In this document: positions 55,639 through 64,000 of the stretch, one piece after another
Position numbering within the stretch: the stretch's first letter is position 1
Layout: every line of letters begins with the position of its first letter
NCBI RefSeq assembly: GCF_000143415.4
Contig: NW_003314303.1
Span: 1,239,322 to 1,303,321 of the forward strand
DNA length: 64,000 bases
Origin: Selaginella moellendorffii
Taxonomy: Eukaryota; Streptophyta; Lycopodiopsida; Selaginellales; Selaginellaceae
Direction of reading: 5' to 3'
Position numbers and translations under genes: made by a program
Notes under the pieces: generated by a model
Told to the model about the DNA's origin: nothing
Database searches by the model: none
What the model saw: the letters and a program-made list of their open reading frames with translations, nothing else

Positions 55639-57135
55639 ATGGCAGGGTACGAGGACGATCCTCCCGCAAGAGAGCAGCCGCAGAATGGGTCGGCCTATGA
55701 TCGAGAGGGCGAGAGGGATCGTCACAGCCGAGACAGGGATTTCGGCGGCCGGGATCGCGAGAGACGGCACCACCGGGACAGGGAAAGGGGCGACAGGGGC
55801 GGCGAGAAAGAAAAGGAAGAGGGCCGCTACGACAGGGACAGGGATCACCACCACCGCAAGGGCGGCCACCACGATCGCAAGCACCACAAGCGCCAGTCGA
55901 GATCACACTCGAGGTCCCGCGGCAAGTCCCGCGAGCACGACCACTCGAGATCGCGCTCGCGGTCCCGGTCGGGGTCCGAGGATCGCCGGGCCAAGAGGGC
56001 GAGTGGATTCGACGTGCCTCCGACCTCCACGACGCAGGTGCTCGCCAACCCCCCCGGCTTCTTCCCCGCGGTGATGCCGCCGCTGGCGGCCTTTGCCATG
56101 CCTCCGCAAACCATGACCCAGCAGGCCACTCGCCACGCCCGCCAAGTCTACGTCGGCGGCCTCCCGGGGCTCGTGAACGAGCAAACCATCGCCACCTTTT
56201 TCAACCAGGTGATGGTGAATGTCGGGGGCAACACCGCCGGCCCCGGGGACGTGGTCGTGAACGTCTACATAAACCAGGAGAAGAAGTTCGCGTTTGTGGA
56301 GATGAGGACGGTGGAGGAGGCGAGCAACGCCATGGCCCTGGACGGGATCAGCTTCCAGGGCGTGTCGGTGAGAGTGAGGAGGCCGAGTGACTACAACCCG
56401 TCGGTGGCTGCGAACCTCGGCCCCAGCCAGCCGAGTCCGAGCCTCAACCTCGCCGCCGTCGGGCTCACCCCCGGGGCCGGAGGCGGCGTTGACGGCCCCG
56501 ACAGGATCTTTGTCGGGGGCCTGCCGTACTACCTGACCGAGCCGCAGATCCGGGAGCTGCTGGAGTCGTTTGGCCCGCTTCGTGGGTTTGATCTCGTCAA
56601 GGACCGCGAGTCCGGGAACTCGAAAGGCTATGGCTTCTGCGTGTACCAGGATCCAAACGTGACGGACGTGGCCTGCGCGGCGCTCAACGGGCTGAAGATG
56701 GGGGACAGGACTCTGACGGTGCGGCGGGCGACGGCAAACGGGCAGCAGGCCGGGCAGGATCACGCTCACATCCTCAGCCTCGCCAAGAGCTTGACGATGA
56801 ACGGCGTGTTCCCGGACGAGGGCGCGACGAGGGTGCTGTGCCTCAAGGAGGCGGTGCTGGAGGCGGAGCTCATCGAGGACGAGCAGTTTGACGAGATACT
56901 GGAGGACATGCGCGACGAGTGCGGCAAGTTTGGGACGGTGCTCCACTTGGTGATACCGCGGCCGTCGCAGGCGGCTGAGGTGGACGGCGTGGGGAAGGTT
57001 TTCGTGCACTTTGAGGATACCGGCGCCGCGACGCGGGCGAGGATATCGCTCAACGGCAGGAAGTTTGATGGGAGGGCGGTGGTGGCGACTTACTACCCGG
57101 AGGAACAGTTCATGGTGGGGGATTTCAGTGGTTGA
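55639..57135 (+). CDS. U2AF large subunit (U2AF65) paralog B, intronless
   Basis: A single frame of 498 residues. The N-terminus is Arg/Asp/Glu/His-rich (RDRERRHHRDRERGD) with a short RS stretch (SRSHSRSRGKSR). Next is KRASGFDVPP, the plant-type segment before RRM1. RRM1 begins QVYVGGLPGLVNEQTIATFF; RRM2 has RIFVGGLPYYLTEPQIRELL and RNP1 KGYGFCVYQ. The C-terminal UHM has VLCLKEAVLEAELIEDEQFD, DECGKFGTVLHLVIPRP and GKVFVHFED. It is the more canonical of the two paralogs and should recognise 3' splice sites with the small U2AF subunit. Like its neighbour it has no intron in the coding part. Confidence 0.93.
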   Translation: MAGYEDDPPAREQPQNGSAYDREGERDRHSRDRDFGGRDRERRHHRDRERGDRGGEKEKEEGRYDRDRDHHHRKGGHHDRKHHKRQSRSHSRSRGKSREHDHSRSRSRSRSGSEDRRAKRASGFDVPPTSTTQVLANPPGFFPAVMPPLAAFAMPPQTMTQQATRHARQVYVGGLPGLVNEQTIATFFNQVMVNVGGNTAGPGDVVVNVYINQEKKFAFVEMRTVEEASNAMALDGISFQGVSVRVRRPSDYNPSVAANLGPSQPSPSLNLAAVGLTPGAGGGVDGPDRIFVGGLPYYLTEPQIRELLESFGPLRGFDLVKDRESGNSKGYGFCVYQDPNVTDVACAALNGLKMGDRTLTVRRATANGQQAGQDHAHILSLAKSLTMNGVFPDEGATRVLCLKEAVLEAELIEDEQFDEILEDMRDECGKFGTVLHLVIPRPSQAAEVDGVGKVFVHFEDTGAATRARISLNGRKFDGRAVVATYYPEEQFMVGDFSG

Positions 57136-57529
57136 GTCGAAGAGGATGGTCTGGTCGACAAGCACAGGCGCAGGCTACACACTCGAGAGAGGCAGAAGGG
57201 GAAAAGCTCGTTTTGGTCGGCTGGTTTTGTTTCTTGGGTCTTGCAATGATCGAGCGAGACTATGGTTCGTGAGATGGAATTCAAGGGGTACCAGCCGGGC
57301 TGCTCTTGTAGTGTTCTCACGGTTTTCTTTTTTCTCTCTTTCGTTACTACTTGATAAGTTTGCGTTTGATGTGTAGGAATGAATGGGAGGAGCAACCTCC
57401 CAGGTATGTCTCTGTTTTACTTTTCTTTTCTTTCGATTTCACAGAACTTTGGAGTTGTGCGTTCCAGTACTATCCAGGTACACTCTTGGATCATATCCCT
57501 TGGCTAAAGTTTGCTAAAGCTTGCTTCAT
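57136..57529. other. 3' flank of U2AF65 paralog B, no gene seen
   Basis: A pyrimidine-rich region that presumably holds the 3' UTR. No motif supports the short frames. Confidence 0.45.
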
Positions 57530-58353
57530 TGTAGGATACGTGAAAGGAGCAGCTGCATGGCAATTGGAGTATTTGTCCACGAACTGGATCATCTCTCCGT
57601 ACGAGTAATCCATTTCTCCCTCGACCTTTGGAAACGGCAAGGAATGGCCTCGATCTGGATACTCGACAAGCTTTGCATCCTTTCCAGCTTTCGGGAGCTC
57701 TTGGTAGTACTCCACTTGGCGGCTGTAGAGCAAGTCTCGAACCAGCAGCAGCGATGGCGGCATTGGATCGATATCTCCTCGGCACTCGGGACTCTGCAGT
57801 AGTCATGGTCGCGGCTGGCACCCTCGGGGAGACAAAGTCGCCAGAGAGCATCGCAGTAGCGTGAGAACGTCGGGCCGCTGGAGCGACTGGATCTCGGACT
57901 TGGATCTCTCCTCGGCTCCAAAGAATGGAACTACTGTGGGATGAGTCCTTCGATCCCCAGCGGCGAGAGGTGGCAGTGGGTCAATCGGGCAGCCATGTCC
58001 TTCCGGAGCTGATGGCCGGGAGAAATCCACGTTCTGGAGCCAGGGGTCGCGATCCACGGGCGATTGCTGGGCCTGGGACTGAAGCCACTGAAGAGACACG
58101 AAAGAATCGTCACCCCATCTTTTGGGAGATGGCACCGCAAAGATATTGGAAAATGTCCAAAGCATGGGAGAAGGCGACGAATCCACTGCCATGGAAGTAG
58201 ACGAGTAGCGCGCGCTTGCCGGTGGTAGCCGATCTGATTCGAGCCCATATTCCCGTTCCTCGCTCCAGGATCACGCCCTTGCATCCAAATTCGCCCTTGT
58301 TGAAGCTCGGACAATCCGGGCACTACATCGCCCAGCAGCTCGCAATTGGCCAT
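57530..58353 (-). pseudogene. Plant carboxylesterase (CXE, GID1-related fold) pseudogene
   Basis: Blocks in different frames run in family order: MANCELLGDVVPGLSEL, then (shifted) CKGVILERGTGIWARI and RALLVYFHGSGF (oxyanion-hole motif, normally HGGGF). Next is FSHALDIFQYLCGAISQKMG, then DDSFVSLQWLQSQAQQSP after loss of the SYRLAPEH segment. Then follow a piece with DMAARLTHCHLSPLGIEGL, VPFFGAEERSKSEIQSL and the C-terminal LLYSRQVEYYQELPKAGKDA with GHSLPFPKVEG. The GDSAGGN nucleophile motif is missing between FSR and MAARL. Several frameshifts and two internal deletions make it nonfunctional. Promoter TATA and start codon remain. Confidence 0.85.
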
Positions 58354-58391
58354 CGCCCACACAGAAAACAAAAGTATTGGAGAGGCATCTG

Positions 58392-58403
58392 TATATATAT
58401 AAA
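58392..58403 (-). promoter_or_regulatory. TATA box of the carboxylesterase pseudogene
   Basis: The minus strand reads TTTATATATATA about 40 bp before the ATG at 58353. It is a strong TATA match left at the head of a dead gene. Confidence 0.55.
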
Positions 58404-59724
58404 GCGAGGAGCGGAGGTCTGTAGCCGTCTGATCGCAGGCATGGGGAGGCTTGGTATCCACGGTGGGGGAAAAATAACGTGTAGCAATGCTCTCCTGGGC
58501 ACATGCCACATAAAATTTAGGGTTGTGCACAATTATTTGGAAGATGTGTGCTCAACAAGTTGTAGGCTTCATCCTATGGCTTGTGCTTTTAGAATTGACC
58601 AGCACTAGAACTACTCCAGATCTTCCAAGACCAATACCAAGAAACTAAGTTATGCATTGGCACTTCCTAACATGTGGTTGGTGAGTTTAGTCACTGAGAG
58701 CAACTTGAGACTGCTGCGTTGGGTGTTTGCCAGCCAATGAAATGAAAGCATGCTGGCTAGGACAGAGGAACACCTATTTGACACTGAAAAAAGGCCACAT
58801 CATGATAGCTGTTGGGACAAGGTTCCATGGCTTTGTTGGTGGCTCTGTTTGATTGAGAGATTGGAAGAAAAATGTTCTTTTATGTGTTCTATTCTTTAGC
58901 ATGAATGCATTTCCAATGGAACTCCAACACTTGGTTTCTAACGCTGCATTGCTTTCCTTAACACAGATTTGATTTTATTTATCAAAGAATGGATACTAAC
59001 GCACTATAAACCAAAATTATGTTATTTTATTAGATAAGTTTAGCTTATGAATACACTAGATAATTTAGAAATATAGTTTTATGACACTAGAACACTATAA
59101 ACTATGTGTATTATGGGAATGGAATATAGAAATATGCATATCAATTTGCCCAAAAACCCTAGTTTATATATAAAACTGAGTACTTCAAATTAAAACCAAT
59201 CCAATTTTTATTAAAATCCTAGTATACTAATATTAATATACAACATTATAATTGTACGCTTATACTTCACATCATCCCCTCCTCTCAAAAGGATAGAAAG
59301 CAATTAAGTTCTTTGGTTGACAAGCTAAAATCTAAAGGAACATCAAGATGAGGGATTAATGAATTTATAAGTAGTGTTAATTGTTCTTTATCCCTTTGTA
59401 TGAAGCATTTTAGTTAATGCATATGCACAAATCAGCATATTGAACATTTGGGAAAATGAATTAATATTGTCATCCACTTTATACTCTATAATGAACAATA
59501 ATAGGAATTGTAGCATTATTATTGTCCCATTTATATGCAACCCAACAAACTCTAGTCAAACTAATAGAAGAATGTTCATTATATATAAATCCTAAAATCT
59601 AACTGTAAGCAACTAAAGAGAATAACTCAAAAGATAATTTATGATGTTTAAATATAAAAGGAAAAGGCCCATAAATAAGAGTGCACTTCTTTTTCCAATC
59701 AGTTAAAAGTCTTGGGATACTTAA

Positions 59725-59780
59725 GGGTAAATATCTTTGGGTTTGAATAGTATTGAGACAGGTGACCTCCTAGAAGTCTA
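59725..59780 (+). repeat. Possible 5S rRNA-derived fragment
   Basis: The string ending GAGACAGGTGACCTCCTAG, then AAGTCT, lines up with the 3' part of plant 5S rRNA, where GGATGGGTGACCTCCTGGGAAGTCC contains the internal box C. Upstream TTTGGGTTTGAATAGTATT lines up with the CTTGGGCGAGAGTAGTACT part. By eye about two thirds of 55 positions agree. Only the last half of a 5S gene could be present. Chance similarity is not excluded. Confidence 0.35.
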
Positions 59781-61560
59781 AATTCAAGAGCTTACACTAG
59801 CATTAGCAACTCGTTAAAAGGAAGTATTTAACAGTTATCACGGATGCACTAACAAAATCATTGACTTCCAGTAATTATATGCAATAATGATGTAGGTTAG
59901 GGTTATGAATCAGCTAGCAAGTAACCTGTTCACAACTATAGTTAGCTTGGCTACAACTCTTCTACATACTTCAGTTTAGGCTATAGCACTACTCTATAGT
60001 TGGTGCTCATTGTGGTATATGTGTGGTTGACTGCTACCAGCTTTGTGTGTTCTATATACAATTGTCAAGGGCAGGTGTGTGGTGAGTTCTTTTGAGTTCT
60101 AGCAGTCTGATTCTAACAATCTTTAGTACTTGTTTGTGCCTCATATCTGTGAAGAACGAAAACAAGAATTAGTTCAATCAAAGTTTGGTTTGTTTTTCTC
60201 TTATTTTGTAGGATGGTGGACATGGTATGGGCAATCATGATGCATGGTGACCATGGCTTTGGCACTTATGGCAAGTAGCAACTTCTAAAACTATAGTTGT
60301 GAAGCTATAAAATGTGAGCTTACAATACTCCCAGCAAGAACACCTAAAAGTCAAACTTTCAAGCCTAGCAAGAACACCCAAAAATAGGTTAAGGCAACCC
60401 AATTATTTTGATTTAATTTCTCAATTGATAACTATTTAGGGATTCTCATGGTTGAGTAAAGGCTTGTGATTGTTTGGAGTGGACCTTTTGAGCAGTAGTT
60501 CAGTTCTCGCAGGAAAGTGCTAACATAAGTATGAGGTTTCCTCCAAGAACATTTGCATCCTGGACTGGAATTTTTCTTCATTATTTTATTATATTAATAG
60601 TATATTAATACTTTTTTCTAGTACAAACTATAGCTATGAATAATTTTGAAGTATGTTTTAGTTACTAAGGTGGACAATGTAAATAGAAAATATTCATAGT
60701 TTATTAAAAAACTATATATAATAACTCTATAAGGGGTTAATGGGATTCTTGTGGGAAAAGGAAAAGTAATTAACTAAGAATTTAAAAAAAAAACATATAA
60801 CTGTGGTAAATACAGGTCTATACATAAATTATAACAAAAAACACCATTTGAGAAAGGTTATGAATATATATACTATCTTTGGGACAAGATTGATAGTATT
60901 TTTCTCCTCAAAAAATATGCATGAATGTGTTATCACTCAATCATACAAGAGACAACTAGTGAAAAAGAATCCCCAAATGCACACAAAGTTGTTATAAACA
61001 GTACACCTATTATATTACATGATATTAATGAAACACAAACTCGCATACATGTTAGACTCCTTGGAGGAAGATGTACATGCTAAGGATAGCCTTACATGTG
61101 AGTTGTTTGGTGACTTAACCCCACAGGACATTGATAAAATTGGCAATGGACATTGACAAACATGAGGAAGTCCTTAACATTTCACATGTTATAAAATAAT
61201 TGAACTAGATAATGTAGAAAGAAGAAAAATAGATATATAAAGTGTGTTCTACTTTATAATAAAATATGCAATAATATATTCTTTAAATATTACTTTCACG
61301 ACTCATCAATGATAGTGAGAATGTGAAATCAATAAAATCCGTTGATACAAGTAGAAGAAAAACTAGTACATCGAAATATATTCTACTTTCAAATAAAACA
61401 TGGAATTAATATATTCTTTGAATAGTGCCTTTAGGATCTTAGCAACTTGTTAGAAATGTTAATTTGATAATGGTCTATCTTAAAACGATATTCAAAAGGA
61501 AAATGACAAATATGATAGCTAAAGAAGCTGTCTTGTGAAATAGATTGTGTTTACAATTGA

Positions 61561-61715
61561 TGTGTTAGTGGAAGATAATATGTTCACAAAAATGAACTAC
61601 TGCTCACAAATGGAATTATTGTTGATGTGCTGGTAAAGGAGAAAGTATTCACAAATGGAGCTACTACAAATGTGTTGGTTTGAAGAGAAGGTGTTCATAA
61701 GTGGAGTTCCTGATG
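61561..61715 (+). repeat. Degenerate ~46-bp coding-like repeat
   Basis: Units starting TGTGTTAGTGGAAG (61561), TGTGCTGGTAAAGG (61625) and TGTGTTGGTTTGAAG (61671) each continue to TTCACAAATGGA-like sequence. The middle unit translates as DVLVKEKVFTNG. A weaker unit (VKESLFTSEV) occurs near 61830. Frames are broken between units, so it looks like the relic of a repeat protein. Confidence 0.45.
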
Positions 61716-62921
61716 GATTTATAAATGTTGAGCATACTAAAAATATTGAAGAAAACCCCATTCATAATGGACATGATAAACATAATGTGGATATGGTTTA
61801 TAAGCCCAAAATGGATGATCTAGAGATAGTAAAGGAATCATTGTTTACAAGTGAAGTTCTTATTGAAATTGAAAAAGATTATAAACAATGAGGACATGAA
61901 AATTGCTAAGGAGATAATATTGACAAATAGAGTAGAAATGTTAAGTGAAAATGGACTTGAAGAATTTTTCTAAAAATCTGGTGTTGAAAAAAAAAAAGAC
62001 TATAAATCAAGCAATACAACATCAAAAGAGTCCATATATACTTGAGTGTATGTTTAATGACTTTATATGACCAATATATATTAGAAATATGTGGCAAGCC
62101 TGTTAGTCCACTTCCCTCAACCTAATTTAAGTGATAGAGGTAGTTCTAGAGGAAATTATGGCATACAAAAATCTAAAATATGCTATTTAATTTGAGGTTT
62201 CTTATATCTACTTTTAATGACTCATCTTTCCTGGAATAAATTAATTGAAAAGCATCCATGGCTTTCATCTTCATTCTTATGCATATCAATGCCAAAAACC
62301 TCCTTGTTAGAACTAGATATGTATATGTTTTCCTATGTTTACCTTAAATTCCTCATCTTTCCTAGTAAGTGTTTTTTGGGACCTCTATAATCAATAGCCT
62401 TACCATGAATGTTTATGCTTCATATAATTTATATTTATCAGTTTCAAAAAATTTATGAGGAAATAAAATTATGTCTTACATATCTTATTGGGAATAAAAA
62501 ATACTAAAGTAAATAGCACAATCCAGATTTAAATCTCCAACAACTTGCATAACAAAGAGTGCATAAAAGCAATGTTAATTCTTGAAAATGCACCCATTTT
62601 AAAGGATTATTTGGCTCAATAATTCTAGAACCACATTAGCACCTTAACATATGAATGCATAAAAATTTTAAATTTGTTGCAAATATTCGTAAACCTTAGT
62701 AGTTTGAGCACTTTATTTTATGCCCATCTTATAATATTCAATAGTGATGATGTAAAGTTAAAGCCAAAATTAAATAGTCTTTTGTGTCAAAAAGATCAAT
62801 GTACTCAAGCTTAAAGCTTATGCACTACATATAAAGCAATTCAATATTGGAATTTTAAGCCAAATTTATGATGTGTTGTATAATAGATATTATATTATAA
62901 ATATGAGAATTTTTATTAATT

Positions 62922-63712
62922 TTATTTGAAACATCCAAGATGATTTGTTGTGTGTGTAGCCCACCAAACTTTTTCATTATTTATTATATAAGACACTAAA
63001 TTAAAATTATTTAGTAATTTTAAATAAGTAAAAAAATAACAAAAAGGACTATTTGAGCAATATTTATTAATAGACCAAATTACTATATTATTTTCAGTAT
63101 ATAATACAAGATTACCATCATTTTGAATTTTAAGAAAGCATAAACCATAATAAGTTTTTATATTGTCTGATTTCCATATTAAATTTCTTTTAGAATAAAG
63201 TGAAACTTTGCAATTTGATTCAATTAGTAATATATTTTTTCCATTTGAAGATCTTAAAAATTGTCCAGTAAAAAGAATATTATTTTTAAATCCAGCATTT
63301 AATGTTGTTAAACAGCTCTCTTGAATGAGTATAGTGTTATTTGATAAAAGTGAATCTAAGAGATTTTTATAAAAAAAGAAGGAATATTGAAGTTGGTAGT
63401 TAGGATTCATAATTCTACAAGAATTTGAACGTGCATTTCTTATAACATCTCTATAACCATTTATTATTCTATATAAACCATAATATAAACTATTACCTGT
63501 TAAATCTTCCCTATCTATGTTAACACAATATCTATTAGGTACACGTTTAATTTGTGTAACAATAACGCCTCTTGATTAATAATTATTTGAATTTCTTCTT
63601 CATTTAAAGTATTATTATTTCCCCAGGAAACGACTGTTGTTATCTGAATAAAAAAATATATGTTTAAAAATAAAATTTTAAAATATATTAAAATTAAAAC
63701 TAAGTTTTTCAT
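62922..63712 (-). pseudogene. Mannose-binding-type (B-lectin) gene with one frameshift
   Basis: The minus strand opens with a hydrophobic leader (KNLVLILIYFKILFLNIYFF) typical of a secreted protein, then VSWGNNNTLNEEEIQIIINQ. Near 63570 one base appears to be missing. The next frame reads VTQIKRVPNRYCVNIDRED and runs without a stop to the end. The C-terminal half shows three beta-prism units with sugar-site-like motifs, IESNCKVSLY, IQNDGNLVLY (a good QxDxNxVxY match) and LNNFNLVSY, each followed by a W-containing strand (LIWKS, VIWSI, VWWAT). Codon use is extremely AT-rich, unlike every gene before 58 kb. It could be a functional gene with a sequencing error, a pseudogene, or foreign DNA. Confidence 0.6.
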
Positions 63713-64000
63713 TGATAAATTTTGAATATTTCAATTTTAATTGAAGGATTGTTTTAAAATAAGCATAACACTTTGAAATTTATAATGACCTCACTTTTTC
63801 TAAAATAATTTTTAATTGTAGGATAATTATTATTAAATTATTATAATTTTATTACATAGTTTGTAATTTTGGAATTAAATTTTGTATTTTGAACTATAGA
63901 ATTATTCTAAGGATTGTGATTATTTTTAGATAGATTCCTTAGTTTTCGAGTTTTTTTATATATTATTATTACATAATGGAATATTTATAACAGTTGGATT
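63713..64000. other. AT-rich flank, no gene seen
   Basis: Probable upstream region of the lectin-like gene; A/T-rich with no clear element. Confidence 0.4.

Larger units (their letters stand above)
58560..62921. other. AT-rich, nearly gene-free region
   Basis: From about 58.9 kb the sequence is strongly AT-rich. No intact gene is seen. Short degenerate coding-like stretches occur (near 61560-61890), and a part around 59880-60120 is less AT-rich and repeat-like, with no clear LTR ends. The two sub-features with some signal are listed separately. Confidence 0.55.

Noticed and set aside
55903-57165. 420-codon minus-strand frame opposite U2AF65 paralog B
   Set aside because: Long only because of high GC content; no domain, whereas the plus strand has three RRMs.
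59880-60120. Possible solo LTR
   Set aside because: The stretch ends near TCTAACA and is repeat-like, but I could not find matching TG...CA ends with a target-site duplication.

Overview
The window looks like nuclear DNA of a seedless vascular plant. A lycophyte close to Selaginella moellendorffii is my best inference. The evidence is the gene set (U2 snRNA with a plant-like core, thaumatin-like protein, AWPM-19-like proteins, TPK channel, receptor-like kinase, plant-type U2AF65, KIN-7 kinesin, glycine decarboxylase P-protein), the mostly 50-70 bp introns, the dense GC-rich genes and the style of the PPR relic. For most multi-exon genes I chained exons by GT/AG sites and checked that the total is a multiple of three; no search was run.

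Region 1 (1-16.7 kb) is built around an inverted duplication of an ABCB (P-glycoprotein type) transporter. The minus-strand copy (12382-16609) reads through as a complete 1216-residue protein. The plus-strand copy (202-3513) lacks its last quarter and has an 8-bp deletion in the first Q-loop. Between the arms lie several broken genes (PPR, 2-oxoglutarate oxygenase, tRNA-Phe, GH1 beta-glucosidase, HOTHEAD-like GMC oxidoreductase), an intact-looking U2 snRNA gene, one intact WD40 gene and a 1.8-kb AT-rich block.

Region 2 (16.7-25.6 kb) holds a thaumatin-like protein, two AWPM-19-like membrane proteins, two identical tRNA-Thr(AGT) genes, a two-pore potassium channel, and a diverged direct repeat around exons of an unrecognised gene. 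Region 3 (26.3-31.1 kb) is a tandemly duplicated three-gene module: a P-loop NTPase, a small secreted eight-cysteine peptide and a convergent receptor-like kinase. The first copy is mostly decayed and the second is intact. This is the most unusual coding arrangement in the window.

Region 4 (33.4-58.4 kb) is a compact housekeeping run: a Golgi-type glycosyltransferase, a DUF protein, an amino-acid permease, glycine decarboxylase P-protein, an ERp29-tailed protein disulfide isomerase, a CENP-E-like kinesin, an AMSH-type deubiquitinase, two head-to-head intronless U2AF65 paralogs and a carboxylesterase pseudogene. Region 5 (58.5-64 kb) is very AT-rich and nearly gene-free. It holds a possible 5S rRNA-like fragment, a degenerate coding-like repeat and a mannose-binding-lectin-like gene with one frameshift.
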